Source: Candidatus Cloacimonadota bacterium (GTDB lineage: Bacteria > Cloacimonadota > Cloacimonadia > Cloacimonadales > Cloacimonadaceae). From it: DNA of 64,000 nucleotides. A program made the position numbers and the translations under genes. The stretch lies in NCBI GenBank assembly GCA_029781115.1, contig JAKOXG010000011.1, positions 124,001 through 188,000 of the forward strand, written 5' to 3'. This document shows, in pieces, positions 16,854 through 25,481 of this stretch. The notes beneath the pieces were generated by a model. The model searched no databases. It saw only the letters and a list, made by a program, of their open reading frames with translations, and had not been told where the DNA came from. Numbering within the stretch: position 1 is the first letter of the stretch; each line of letters begins with the position of its first letter.

Positions 16854-17297
16854 ATGCCAAAAGTTAGAGTAATCTTGGGTAGCAAATCCGACCTGGAAAC
16901 CTGCCAGCCGATCAAGGACGTGCTGGCAGAATTTGGCGTGGAATACGACTTCTATATCTCCAGCGCCCATCGCAAGCCAGTGGAAACGGCAAACTTAGCC
17001 AAAAATGCAGCCGCTGAAGGCATCCAGGTGATCATCGCCTGTGCCGGAATGGCGGCGCACCTGCCGGGTGTGATCGCATCATATACGCATCTGCCCGTGA
17101 TCGGAGTGCCACTGGCTTCCAAAGCAATGGGAGGCATCGACGCCCTCTATAGCGTGGTGCAAATGCCTCCCGGAGTGCCAGTAGCAACCGTCGCCATCAA
17201 CGGCGCCAAAAACGCTGCCCTCCTGGCAATTCAAATCCTCGCCCTGAACGACGAGGCGCTGAAACAGAAGTTTATCGAATATAAAAAGTCGCTGTAG
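16854..17297 (+). CDS. purE: N5-carboxyaminoimidazole ribonucleotide mutase
   Basis: The 147-residue enzyme rearranges N5-CAIR to CAIR in purine synthesis. Signature motifs are GSKSDLETC at the N-terminus, the catalytic-loop SSAHRKP, ACAGMAAHLPGVIA, LPVIGVPLASKAMGG and the MPPGVPVATVAI strand. The length and motifs suit the class I mutase working with PurK, though purK is not in this window. It follows the HTH-EIIA gene without a gap, suggesting co-transcription. purH lies elsewhere in the window (51404) and not in an operon with it. Confidence 0.96.
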   Translation: MPKVRVILGSKSDLETCQPIKDVLAEFGVEYDFYISSAHRKPVETANLAKNAAAEGIQVIIACAGMAAHLPGVIASYTHLPVIGVPLASKAMGGIDALYSVVQMPPGVPVATVAINGAKNAALLAIQILALNDEALKQKFIEYKKSL

Positions 17298-17309
17298 CAC
17301 CGCCTGTAG

Positions 17310-17329
17310 GGTCGCTTGCCAAAGCGACC
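17310..17329 (+). repeat. Hairpin repeat family C, copy C1
   Basis: GGTCGCTTGCCAAAGCGACC, an 8-bp stem with a four-base loop. The same hairpin, with changes only in the loop and its closing bases, occurs at 38933-38952 and 44212-44231, all intergenic. Confidence 0.75.
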
Positions 17330-17428
17330 AAGTAACCGTTGCTCACTGGAGCAACGGACGCATCGGGCACGCTTGATTGCGGTGCCATGATAGCTGCCGG
17401 CAACCTCAAGCGGACAGCAAAAAAGCCG

Positions 17429-17656
17429 GTCAAAAATCAATATTTGACCCAATTCTGCCTTTATATCACCCAATTTCTGTTTTTTCGACCCCTCTCAAAT
17501 GCCCATTCCATGTAGGTTTCCCACTCCTTCCCTGCTGCTCTCCTGCTCCTCGATCAGCTAACGAGTAAGAAAGCAGGCAGTTAGGAGTAAGAGCCAAGGG
17601 GGAGAATAAGGTCTCCGGGGAGAGCGGTCAGCCACTGTCAAAAATCAATATTTGAC
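17429..17656 (+). repeat. Dispersed repeat family B, copy B1
   Basis: A 228-bp element shared with 34130-34346 (inverted) and 47611-47830. The core begins CCCCTCTCAAATGCC, continues through TCCTTCCCTGCTGCTCTCC and GCTAACGAGTAAGAAAGCAG, and ends near AAGGGGGAGAA. In this copy both ends carry the identical 20-bp near-palindrome GTCAAAAATCAATATTTGAC (17429-17448 and 17637-17656). The other copies have looser AAAATCAA-like motifs at both boundaries. No coding potential is evident. Confidence 0.85.
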
Positions 17657-17752
17657 ACAAGCAACTGGTTTCTGCAAAGAAAATATACATACTGAGAAGG
17701 TGGGGGATCTTGAGACAAACCTCCCTCCAATTCCACAATCTAAATACAGACA

Positions 17753-17786
17753 CAAAAAACGCCGACCTGTGTTTCAAGGCCGGCGC
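17753..17786 (-). terminator. Rho-independent terminator of enolase
   Basis: On the minus strand the stem CGCCGGCC / GGTCGGCG (one G-U pair) encloses a short loop and is followed by TTTTTTG. It lies 22 bases beyond the eno stop codon. Confidence 0.85.
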
Positions 17787-17808
17787 AGTTACGTTATTTG
17801 TTGGCTAT

Positions 17809-19086
17809 TCAGCCAAGCTGTTTGATCACGCTTTTTCCGGGGAAGTGGGCTGAGATGCCCAGTTCTTCCTCGATGCGGATTAATTGATTGTATTTATCCA
17901 CTCTTTCGCTTCTGCACACGCTTCCGGTCTTGAGTTGGCCGGTATTGAGTGCGACTGCCAAATCTGCGATGAAGGTGTCTCCCGTTTCGCCGGAGCGGTG
18001 AGAGACTACGCAGGTCCAGCCAGCTTTGTGAGCGGTGTTGATGGCATCGATGGTTTCGCTGACGCTGCCCACTTGGTTGAGCTTGATCAGCACGCTGTTT
18101 GCCACCTTGTCTTTGATGCCGCGGGCGATGATGGCGGGGTTGGTCACAAATACGTCGTCACCCACCAATTGGATGCGATCGCCCATAACCTTGGTCATTT
18201 TGATCCAGCCATCCCAGTCGTTTTCGGCCAAGCCGTCTTCAATCGAGACGATGGGGTATTTCTCCACCATTTCCTGGTAGTAGTTGATCATCCAGTCCGT
18301 ATCACGCTTTTGGCCTTCAAAGATGTAGGCTCCATCTTTGAAGAAGCTGGATGCGGCGGCGTCGATGCTGAGGAAAACTTCTTCACCGGGTTTGTAACCG
18401 GCAGCAGTGATGGCTTCCACGATCACCTGGAAGGCTTCTTCGTTGGATTTGAGGTTGGGAGCAAAGCCACCTTCGTCACCCACGGAAGTTGCCAAGCCAC
18501 GCTTTTTAAGGATGGATTTGAGGGAGTGGAAGATCTCGGCGTTCATGCGGATGGCTTCCCTGAAATTGGGTGCGCCCAGGGGCATGATCATAAATTCTTG
18601 GATGTCCACGTTGTTATCCGCATGCTCGCCACCGTTGATGATGTTGCTCATGGGCACGGGAAGGGTGTGGGCATTCACGCCGCCCAGATAGCGATAGAGC
18701 GGCAAATCCAGTTCTTCTGCACTGGCACGGGCTACGGCCATGGAGATGGCCAAAATGGAGTTTGCACCCAGTTTGTCTTTATTGGGTGTGCCATCCACTG
18801 CGATCATGGTCTTATCGATGGCGTATTGCAGTGTGGATTCTGCGCCCACGATCTCGGGTGCAAGATGTTCGTCGATGTTTTTTACCGCTGTGAGCGTGCC
18901 TTTTCCAAGGTAACGCTTGGGGCCTTTATCACGTAGTTCCAAGGCTTCGCGCTGACCGGTGCTGGCTCCGCTGGGAACCGCTGCACGCCCGATCACACCG
19001 GAGATCAGATGAACATCTGCCTCCACGGTGGGATTGCCGCGGGAATCAAGGATCTCACGACCTTTAATGTATACTATTTCAGACAT
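17809..19086 (-). CDS. eno: Enolase
   Basis: The 425-residue enzyme converts 2-phosphoglycerate to phosphoenolpyruvate in glycolysis. Typical motifs are the N-terminal [29 protein letters not shown], the [16 protein letters not shown] loop and the catalytic end [17 protein letters not shown]. Length and motifs are normal; it has its own terminator. It stands alone, next to an SPFH gene in the same orientation 109 bases upstream. gap and fba are also in this window at 36.8-38.8 kb but in another unit. Confidence 0.98.
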   Translation of the reverse strand: MSEIVYIKGREILDSRGNPTVEADVHLISGVIGRAAVPSGASTGQREALELRDKGPKRYLGKGTLTAVKNIDEHLAPEIVGAESTLQYAIDKTMIAVDGTPNKDKLGANSILAISMAVARASAEELDLPLYRYLGGVNAHTLPVPMSNIINGGEHADNNVDIQEFMIMPLGAPNFREAIRMNAEIFHSLKSILKKRGLATSVGDEGGFAPNLKSNEEAFQVIVEAITAAGYKPGEEVFLSIDAAASSFFKDGAYIFEGQKRDTDWMINYYQEMVEKYPIVSIEDGLAENDWDGWIKMTKVMGDRIQLVGDDVFVTNPAIIARGIKDKVANSVLIKLNQVGSVSETIDAINTAHKAGWTCVVSHRSGETGDTFIADLAVALNTGQLKTGSVCRSERVDKYNQLIRIEEELGISAHFPGKSVIKQLG

Positions 19087-19195
19087 TTATATCTCCTTTT
19101 TATATCTTGATTCGTCATTACTTGCATAGTGAAATCCATTATTCTGCAGGGGCTGGTTTTGGCAAGTAAAATATTCTACACTCCCAAAAAGTGCT

Positions 19196-20176
19196 TTATT
19201 TCTTGAAGATATCGGCCAAAGTCATCACACTGCCCAGCAGTGCGCTGGATTCGTAAGGCAAGACCACGGTTTTATCTCCCTTTTGCACGATCTGCGCAAA
19301 AGCCTGCACATACTTGAGCGCAACCTGATATTGGGCGGGATCGACCTCGCTGCCTTTGACTGCTTCGGCGATCAGCTCGATGCTCTTGCGCTCGGCATCT
19401 GCCACAAGAAGTTTGGATTGGGCTTCACCTTCAGCACGGGCGATCTTGGCCTGCTTTTCACCTTCTGCGACACGGATCTGATATTCACGCTCGGCGTCTG
19501 CGGTGAGGATCTTGGCACGTTTATCACGCTCAGCCCGCATCTCCTTTTCCATGGCGGTGCGGATCTCCTCCGGTGGCATAATCTCTTGCAATTCCACACG
19601 GTTGACCTTCACACCCCATTTGTCGGTAGCTTCGTCCAGGATGTCGGTGAGTTTGGCATTGATGGAATCCCGAGAGGTGAGCGTGTGGTCCAGGGTTAGC
19701 TCGCCGATCACGTTACGCAGCGAAGTTTGGGTGAGTTTTTCGATCGCCTCAGGAAGATTGCTGATCTCATAGACTGCTTTGTAGGGATCGGTCACTTGGA
19801 AATAGAGCAGGGCGTTGATGTTGATGGAAACGTTGTCCTTGGTGATCACGTTTTGGCGTGGGAAGTCGTAGACGGTTTCACGGAGGTTGATGCGGTTTTC
19901 TATCCTCTGGGTGACGACCACATTTCCTTGGTAATCCAACTTGTTGTAGCGCCAATGGATGGTGGTGGGACGGTCGAAAACGGGGATGATCAGGTGCAGG
20001 CCGGAATCCAGGGTTTTGTGATATTTGCCCAGGCGTTCGATGATCACGACCTCAGCCTGGCGCACCACGATTAGTCCCTTGGAGATGATGATAATCACCA
20101 AAACGGCGATGGCAAAGGCTACCCAAAGACTTGCGGTGAGACCCGCACTGGCAATAACTAAGCTGCTAACAAGCAT
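19196..20176 (-). CDS. SPFH-domain protein (stomatin/slipin, QmcA-like)
   Basis: The 326-residue protein has one N-terminal membrane helix (VASLWVAF-type, about residues 10-35) and then an SPFH/band 7 domain beginning VVRQAEVVIIERLGKYHKTLDSGLHL. The coiled-coil part is rich in Arg, Ala and Glu (AEREYQIRVAEGEKQAKIARAEGEAQ). Such proteins form cage-like membrane microdomain assemblies and often guard membrane proteases. The start is placed at ATG 20176 because AAAGGAG precedes it; an earlier in-frame ATG at 20275 would add a non-family extension. No NfeD-type partner gene is adjacent. Confidence 0.9.
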   Translation of the reverse strand: MLVSSLVIASAGLTASLWVAFAIAVLVIIIISKGLIVVRQAEVVIIERLGKYHKTLDSGLHLIIPVFDRPTTIHWRYNKLDYQGNVVVTQRIENRINLRETVYDFPRQNVITKDNVSININALLYFQVTDPYKAVYEISNLPEAIEKLTQTSLRNVIGELTLDHTLTSRDSINAKLTDILDEATDKWGVKVNRVELQEIMPPEEIRTAMEKEMRAERDKRAKILTADAEREYQIRVAEGEKQAKIARAEGEAQSKLLVADAERKSIELIAEAVKGSEVDPAQYQVALKYVQAFAQIVQKGDKTVVLPYESSALLGSVMTLADIFKK

Positions 20177-20268
20177 AATTCGGCTCCTTTTTGATAGTTT
20201 TTCCAGCCTCAGTTGCCAAACCTGTGTGTGGCAAAAGCAAGCATAAGCAACTGTTATGTAAATTGGGC

Positions 20269-20297
20269 TTGACAAATAAGGCGTGAAATTTGTATAT
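20269..20297 (+). promoter_or_regulatory. Candidate sigma70 promoter upstream of the lipoprotein/ptb run
   Basis: TTGACA at 20269-20274 is followed after 17 bases by GTATAT (20292-20297), 54 bases before the GTG start of the lipoprotein gene. Confidence 0.5.
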
Positions 20298-20350
20298 GCT
20301 TCGTGGTAGAGTATTTTCTACAACTGCTGATAGTATAATGGTTTTAGCAC

Positions 20351-20884
20351 GTGAGACAATTAGAATATTACATTATCCTACTTGTATTTATCATCATCCT
20401 GCTTGCGGGCTGCTCTGGCTTGGGCACCAAAAAAGACAGTCCCGGGCCTGAGTATGAGCTAATTTTGGGTGGTCAAAATCTGAAGGATTTGGTGAGCGAA
20501 GTGAGTCATGAGCTGACGCTGTATAGCAAATCCTTGAACCCTGATCCCACCTCTCAAAAGCCGGTATTGCTGCTGGCACCCCTCAATGGCCAAAGTGCGG
20601 ATGCTGCTCTGGCAGAAGAGTTTATCGATGAACTGCTGCCAAAACTACTCAGTGAAAGCTGTTGCCGCGTGGTCACCTCCTCACCTGAAACCGCCACAGA
20701 TGCGCTTTCCTGGCAGGACTTAGGCCAGGAAACCGGGTCTCAATATATGCTGAGCTTCCTTTTTTCTCACAATGACAGCGCTCAGTCTGGCTATATTTTG
20801 GCACAATTGGAGCTTACCGAGCTGCGCTCAGGTGAAATCGTGTGGCACAAGATCAGCTACTTGCACAATCACTTAAATTATTAA
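20351..20884 (+). CDS. Lipoprotein, LpoB/FlgO-like
   Basis: This 177-residue lipoprotein begins with a GTG start and a long hydrophobic signal with lipobox LLAGC (Cys21). After a short linker it has a domain with PVLLLAPLNGQSADAALAEEFIDELLPKLL and later QTGSQYMLSFLFSH-like GSQYMLSFLFSH and LELTELRSGEIVWH. This order of strands, helix and a closing EIVW motif resembles the LpoB/CsgG-like lipoproteins that activate penicillin-binding proteins or sit in secretion complexes. The similarity is structural rather than a clear signature, so a specific role is not assigned. It precedes the ptb genes, with 26 bases between them. Confidence 0.7.
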   Translation: MRQLEYYIILLVFIIILLAGCSGLGTKKDSPGPEYELILGGQNLKDLVSEVSHELTLYSKSLNPDPTSQKPVLLLAPLNGQSADAALAEEFIDELLPKLLSESCCRVVTSSPETATDALSWQDLGQETGSQYMLSFLFSHNDSAQSGYILAQLELTELRSGEIVWHKISYLHNHLNY

Positions 20885-20910
20885 ATAACTAATAGATAGT
20901 GGAGAATCGA

Positions 20911-21813
20911 ATGCAGATTACCAAACTCGAACAGATGTTCCAAGCCTTGGCAAAGCGCCCCAAGAAGCGCTTGGTTGCCGCTTGGGCAGTTAATTCTCAC
21001 ACCATAGCTGCCGTCAATGATGCTGTGGAAATGGGTTTTGTCAGCGGTATTTTGGTGGGTGATGAAAGCATGATCAAAGCAGAATGCGCCCAAATGGGGC
21101 TTGATGCGGACAAATTTACCATCGTGGATTCCAAAACAGACGTTGAAGCAGCCAGCCTGGCCGTGGATATTATCAATTCCGGCGATGGAGATTTCCTGAT
21201 GAAGGGCTTGCTTTCCACCGATCGCTACATGAAAGCTATCCTCAACAAAGAACGTGGCCTCATGAACGGCGGAGCGGTACTCTCGCACGTGACGGTGGCC
21301 GAGCCGAAAACATACCATAAACTGCTGATCTTTGGCGACGTAGCCATCATCCCTGAACCGGATCTAAAGCAGAAAATAGCCATCTGTAACTATCTGATCC
21401 GCACCGCCCATCTCTTGGGTATAAAAGAGCCAAAACTGGGGATATTGGGGCCATCAGAGCAGGTTTTACCCAAGATCCGCTCCTCATATGAAGCCAGCAT
21501 CCTCGCCAAAATGGCGCACCGTGGCCAGATCAAAGGCGCCATCGTGGAAGGGCCTTTGGGCATGGACTTGATCATAGACAAGGAATCCGCACGCATCAAA
21601 GGCATGACAAGCCCTGTCTGCGGCGATGCGGATTGCATCCTTTTCCCCAATATAGAAGCTGGAAACACTTTCTATAAAACCGTTACAACGCTCTGCAACA
21701 GCGAGCTTTGCGCCATCGTGATGGGTGCCAAGGTGCCCTGCGTGCTCACCTCCCGTGGTGACAGCGAACGCAGCAAACTCTACTCCATCGCATTGGCCGC
21801 AATTTTGGCATAA
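20911..21813 (+). CDS. ptb: Phosphate acetyl/butyryltransferase, paralogue 1
   Basis: The 300-residue protein belongs to the PTA_PTB family, which exchanges CoA for phosphate on short acyl groups. Motifs are FLMKGLLSTDRYMKAILNKERGL, SHVTVAEPKTYHKLLIFGDVAIIPEPDL and SSYEASILAKMAHRGQIKGAIVEGPLGMD, and the end ILFPNIEAGNTFYK, all Ptb-like. The start is ATG 20911, six bases after GGAG, rather than the earlier GTG at 20899. With a butyrate kinase-type enzyme, which is not in the window, it would yield ATP from acyl-CoA made in amino acid fermentation. A closely arranged paralogue follows after four bases. Confidence 0.9.
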   Translation: MQITKLEQMFQALAKRPKKRLVAAWAVNSHTIAAVNDAVEMGFVSGILVGDESMIKAECAQMGLDADKFTIVDSKTDVEAASLAVDIINSGDGDFLMKGLLSTDRYMKAILNKERGLMNGGAVLSHVTVAEPKTYHKLLIFGDVAIIPEPDLKQKIAICNYLIRTAHLLGIKEPKLGILGPSEQVLPKIRSSYEASILAKMAHRGQIKGAIVEGPLGMDLIIDKESARIKGMTSPVCGDADCILFPNIEAGNTFYKTVTTLCNSELCAIVMGAKVPCVLTSRGDSERSKLYSIALAAILA

Positions 21814-21817
21814 AATC

Positions 21818-22735
21818 ATGACTAAGATCACCAAATTATCCCAAATCAGCGAGCATCTGAACAAGACCGGCAAGCTGGCAAAAGTGGCTGTAGCCGTCGC
21901 CGAAGATGCAAACACCATTTCCAGCATCAACCAGGCAGTGGGTGAAGGCTGGCTGCATGCGATTTTGCACGGCAACCGGAACAAGATCGTTGCCTTGTGC
22001 GAAAGTGAAGGCATAGACCATACCCGCTTTGAGATCGTAGACCATGCCGATGAGACGGAAGCCACTCTGGCCGCTACGGCAATGGTGAAACAAGACGCTG
22101 CGGACATCCTCATGAAGGGCTTGGTGGGCACGGATAAGTTCCTACGCAGCGTGTTGGACAAAGAAAAAGGTCTGCTGCCGCCCAAAGCCGTGATGAGCTA
22201 CACCTGCGCTCTGGAGATTCCTGCTTACGACAAGCTGCTCTTTGTCTCTGATACTGCGGTGCTCACCTATCCCGACCTCAACCAAAAGAAGGCGATGGTG
22301 GAATACAGCGTCAAGATGGCACATAAATTTGGCATCAAAACCCCGAAAGTGGCCTTGATTTCTGCCACGGAAAAGGTGGGAGCTGCTATGCCCAACACCT
22401 TTGATGATGCACAGCTCTGCAAGATGAACGAACGTGGACAGATTAAAAACTGCGTTATCGATGGCCCCTTGGACATCTTCCTGGCCTGCGATCCCGAAGC
22501 TACCAAGATCAAGCAGACGCCCAACCTCATCGAAGGAGAAGCAGACATCCTCATCTTCCCCAATCTGGAGAGCGCCAACAGCTTCTACAAAGGCGTGATG
22601 CTCTTTGCCAAAGCGGAACTGGCGGGTTTGATCCAGGGAACCAGCAAACCCGTGGTGGTGATGAGCCGCAGCGAAAGCGCGCTCAGCAAGTTTTATTGCA
22701 TCGCCTTGGCCGCCCTGATGGCTGGTGAATCATGA
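21818..22735 (+). CDS. Phosphate acetyl/butyryltransferase, paralogue 2
   Basis: The 305-residue product shares the same order of motifs as the preceding gene (ILMKGLVGTDKFLRSVLDKEKGL, YDKLLFVSDTAVLTYPDL, CVIDGPLDIFLA, ILIFPNLESANSFYKG), so the two arose by duplication and then diverged. Differences in the GPLGMD versus GPLDIF region suggest different acyl substrates or a heteromeric enzyme. The start is ATG 21818, just after the first paralogue's stop; a longer in-frame start at 21725 would lie inside the first gene. It overlaps rpiB by four bases. Confidence 0.9.
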   Translation: MTKITKLSQISEHLNKTGKLAKVAVAVAEDANTISSINQAVGEGWLHAILHGNRNKIVALCESEGIDHTRFEIVDHADETEATLAATAMVKQDAADILMKGLVGTDKFLRSVLDKEKGLLPPKAVMSYTCALEIPAYDKLLFVSDTAVLTYPDLNQKKAMVEYSVKMAHKFGIKTPKVALISATEKVGAAMPNTFDDAQLCKMNERGQIKNCVIDGPLDIFLACDPEATKIKQTPNLIEGEADILIFPNLESANSFYKGVMLFAKAELAGLIQGTSKPVVVMSRSESALSKFYCIALAALMAGES

Positions 22736-23172
22736 AGATAGCCATCGCATCCGACCATGCCGGCTTTGCCCTGAAGGAAGCCCTCAAAGCAGCTCTGCCC
22801 GAGCATGAGTTTGTGGACTACGGCACGCACAGCGAAGCGCCAATGGATTATCCGGATACTGGCAGCAAAGCGGCTCAAGCAGTGGCTGACGGCACCTGCG
22901 CTAGAGGCGTGCTGATCTGCGGCAGTGGCATAGGCATGAGCATCGTGGGCAACAAAATACCCGGCATCCGCGCTGCACTGTGTGTCAATACAGACATCGC
23001 CCGGCTTTCAAGAATGCACAACGACGCAAACATCCTGGTTTTGGCTGCCCGCTTCACCGCTGTGAATTATGCTGTTGACATCCTCAAAACATGGCTGGAT
23101 ACTGCTTTTGAAGGTGGACGCCACCAACAACGAATCGATAAAATAAGTAAGATAGAAGGAGTAAAACCTTGA
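22732..23172 (+). CDS. rpiB: Ribose-5-phosphate isomerase B
   Basis: The 146-residue enzyme interconverts ribose-5-phosphate and ribulose-5-phosphate. It shows the RpiB/LacAB family start [18 protein letters not shown], the VDYGTHS loop, and the active-site Cys in [44 protein letters not shown] is the C-terminal family motif. It overlaps the ptb paralogue before it (ATGA) and glyA after it, so it is translated as part of the same polycistronic message. Confidence 0.96.
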   Translation: MKIAIASDHAGFALKEALKAALPEHEFVDYGTHSEAPMDYPDTGSKAAQAVADGTCARGVLICGSGIGMSIVGNKIPGIRAALCVNTDIARLSRMHNDANILVLAARFTAVNYAVDILKTWLDTAFEGGRHQQRIDKISKIEGVKP

Positions 23173-24461
23173 AACACATTCAACAATCCGACCCTGCACT
23201 CTATGAAGCAATCACTGCAGAACTGGCAAGACAGCGCGAAAACCTCGAGCTCATCGCCAGCGAAAACTTCACCTCCCTGGCCGTTATGGAAGCCCAGGGA
23301 AGCATCTTAACCAATAAATACGCCGAAGGATACGCCTACCGCTGGAGCAAGAAAACCGGACACATCAACTACAAACTCTACGGACGCTACTATGGCGGCT
23401 GTGAATTTATCGACGATGTGGAACGCCTGGCCGTGGAAAGAGCGAAAGAACTCTTTGGCGCCTATCATGCCAACGTGCAACCACATAGCGGTTCACAAGC
23501 CAATATGGCTGCCTATTTCAGCCTGGTAAAACCCGGGGACACAGTGCTTTCCCTGGAGTTGGCACACGGCGGTCACCTCACTCACGGACATCCGCTTTCC
23601 TTCTCCGGACAGCTCTACAACATCATCCATTACAACGTCACCCGAGAAGACCATCAATTTGACTATGATGAGATCGAAGCCTTGGCCAAACAGCACAAGC
23701 CTCAGATGATACTCACCGGTGCCTCTGCATATCCCAGAAAGATTGATTTCAAGCGCTTTAGAGAGATTGCAGACATGGTGGGAGCCAAGCTGATGGTGGA
23801 TATGGCTCACATCGCAGGACTGGTGGCTGCCGGATTGCACGAAAACCCTGTCCCATATGCAGATATCGTGACCACCACCACACACAAAACCCTGCGCGGA
23901 CCCAGAGCAGGACTCATCCTCTGCACCGAAGAACACGCCAAAGCCGTGGACTCAAACGTGTTTCCCGGCATCCAGGGCGGCCCTCTCATGCACGTTATCG
24001 CTGCAAAAGCAATGGCTTTCCGTGAAGCTTTGCAGCCTGAATTTAAAGAGTATCAGAAAAACGTGGTGAAAAACGCCAAGACCTTGGCTGATGAGCTGAT
24101 GAAGGAAGGATTTAAGCTGGTCTCAGGCGGCACAGATACCCACCTCATGCTCGTGGACTTGGGCACCGAAGAAGAAGGCGGACCCAGCGGCAAGAAGATG
24201 GAAGAATCACTCGACTTGGCCGGCATCACGGTCAACAAAAACACTGTTCCATTCGACACCAGAAGCCCGTTTGTGTCATCCGGAATACGCTTGGGAACCC
24301 CATCCGTGACCACCAGAGGCATGGGTGAAGCCGAGATGAAACAGATCGCTTCCATGATCAAAAGAGTAAGAGACAATTACGAAGATCAAGAATACCTGGA
24401 AGCCATGAAGGCGGAAACCAGGAAACTGACCGCACAATTCCCGCTCTATCCTGAGCTGTAA
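23169..24461 (+). CDS. glyA: Serine hydroxymethyltransferase
   Basis: The 430-residue PLP enzyme moves a one-carbon unit between serine and glycine via tetrahydrofolate. Key motifs are [28 protein letters not shown], the PLP Lys in [17 protein letters not shown] and [16 protein letters not shown]. The start is TTG 23169, eight bases downstream of AAGGAG and overlapping the rpiB stop. In a fermenter this links serine/glycine degradation to one-carbon metabolism. It ends at a strong terminator. Its neighbours are rpiB and, convergent, the HtrA-like protease. Confidence 0.97.
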   Translation: MKHIQQSDPALYEAITAELARQRENLELIASENFTSLAVMEAQGSILTNKYAEGYAYRWSKKTGHINYKLYGRYYGGCEFIDDVERLAVERAKELFGAYHANVQPHSGSQANMAAYFSLVKPGDTVLSLELAHGGHLTHGHPLSFSGQLYNIIHYNVTREDHQFDYDEIEALAKQHKPQMILTGASAYPRKIDFKRFREIADMVGAKLMVDMAHIAGLVAAGLHENPVPYADIVTTTTHKTLRGPRAGLILCTEEHAKAVDSNVFPGIQGGPLMHVIAAKAMAFREALQPEFKEYQKNVVKNAKTLADELMKEGFKLVSGGTDTHLMLVDLGTEEEGGPSGKKMEESLDLAGITVNKNTVPFDTRSPFVSSGIRLGTPSVTTRGMGEAEMKQIASMIKRVRDNYEDQEYLEAMKAETRKLTAQFPLYPEL

Positions 24462-24483
24462 GTCGTTAAACAATAATATCCAA

Positions 24484-24520
24484 GTCAGCTGGGACGCCTT
24501 TGTTCCGGCTGACTTTTTTT
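24484..24520 (+). terminator. Rho-independent terminator after glyA
   Basis: Stem GTCAGCTGGGAC / GTTCCGGCTGAC with loop GCCTTT and seven T residues (24514-24520), 22 bases past the glyA stop. An A-family repeat follows 19 bases later. Confidence 0.9.
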
Positions 24521-24538
24521 GTCCGGGTAGTTACCTCG

Positions 24539-24637
24539 CCCTTACTTACCCGCAGGGAGATGCCGTGGAGATACTCGGGTTTTTCCCGAGAGGCTCCGAG
24601 GGATCACCGGGAGGCTCAGCAAGGAAGAGGGGGGTGG
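24539..24637 (+). repeat. Dispersed repeat family A, copy A2
   Basis: Direct-orientation copy with CTTACTTACCCGC start, central hairpin CTCGGG-TTTTT-CCCGAG and a GGAAGAGGGGGGTGG end. It lies between the glyA terminator and the 3' end of the HtrA-like gene, that is, between convergent genes. Confidence 0.85.
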
Positions 24638-24656
24638 CTATCAGGGTTAAATCGTG

Positions 24657-25469
24657 CTATATCTTGGCCAGGATAGACTTTACCGTGTCTATAGGGATAG
24701 CAAAGCCGATGCCGGTATTGCCACCACTCTCGCTGAAGATGAAGGTATTGATGCCGATCACTTCACCGTTGATATTGGTAAGCGGGCCGCCGCTGTTGCC
24801 GGGGTTGATGGCTGCATCCGTCTGAATCATATTGCGATAGATGCGTCCGTCCTCTCTGGGGTTAAAGCTGCGGTTCACGGCTGAGATCACTCCCACGCTC
24901 ACGCTGGGCTTGGAGTCGTTCATCAAAAAGCCGTAAGGATTGCCCAAAGCGATAGACCATTCGCCGATGATCAGGTTTTGGGAGCTGCCCAGCTTGGCAT
25001 GAGGCAAGCGAGCGCCGTCTATCTTCAGTTTGGCGATGTCGCGGCTTTCGTCTGCACCCACCACACGGGCGTCAAATTCACGCTTATCCGGCAGCACCAC
25101 CTTGATATCCGTGGCGCCACTCACCACGTGCGCATTGGTGATGATAAAGCCTTGGGGATCATAGATTACACCCGTTCCAATGCTCTGCACCTGACGCTGC
25201 ATGGGAATGGAACCGAAGAAATCGAAGAAGCCAAAGCCAAAAGGACCGCCGCGGCGGATCACTTCCGTCTTGATCACGTTCACGCTCACTACAGCGGGTT
25301 CCACAGCTTCTACAGCAGCGGTGATGGCGTTGCTGCGCTTGGCGATATCCGCCTTGTTAACCGCAGCAGGCGAAGCCGGGTCTTTTTTAACATTGATGAG
25401 CACCATTGTGATACCTGCGTTGAGGATTATCACAACTACGAGCAGCCATAAGATTACACGGGGTTTCAT
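24657..25469 (-). CDS. HtrA/DegS-like serine protease lacking PDZ domain
   Basis: The 270-residue trypsin-like protease has an N-terminal membrane anchor (residues 5-25), so it would face the periplasm. The catalytic triad is His114 (ITNAHVV), Asp144 (RDIAKLKI) and Ser226 (NPGNSGGPL). A GGPFGFGFFDFFG loop precedes the domain, as in DegP. The protein ends at IDTVKSILAKI, where DegP/DegS continue into a PDZ domain, so the PDZ is absent. It is last in the nine-gene envelope cluster running from the origin. DUF116 lies 12 bases upstream. Confidence 0.9.
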   Translation of the reverse strand: MKPRVILWLLVVVIILNAGITMVLINVKKDPASPAAVNKADIAKRSNAITAAVEAVEPAVVSVNVIKTEVIRRGGPFGFGFFDFFGSIPMQRQVQSIGTGVIYDPQGFIITNAHVVSGATDIKVVLPDKREFDARVVGADESRDIAKLKIDGARLPHAKLGSSQNLIIGEWSIALGNPYGFLMNDSKPSVSVGVISAVNRSFNPREDGRIYRNMIQTDAAINPGNSGGPLTNINGEVIGINTFIFSESGGNTGIGFAIPIDTVKSILAKI

Positions 25470-25481
25470 ATTAGCCTAACC

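Larger units (their letters stand above)
17298..17808. other. Gene-free convergent gap holding repeats C1 and B1
   Basis: About 510 bases between the 3' ends of purE and eno carry no credible gene. They contain a 20-bp hairpin of family C (17310-17329), immediately followed by a second hairpin-like stretch (CCGTTGCTCACTGGAGCAACGG-like, 17337-17358), a family B element (17429-17656) and the eno terminator. Confidence 0.8.

Noticed and set aside
17429-17448. AT-rich palindrome read as an FNR/CRP-type operator
   Set aside because: The half-site order does not fit TTGAT-N4-ATCAA, and the same sequence occurs at both ends of the B element, so a repeat boundary is the better reading.
17884-18936. 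Long open frame antisense to enolase
   Set aside because: Enolase motifs are complete on the other strand; the antisense product looks random.
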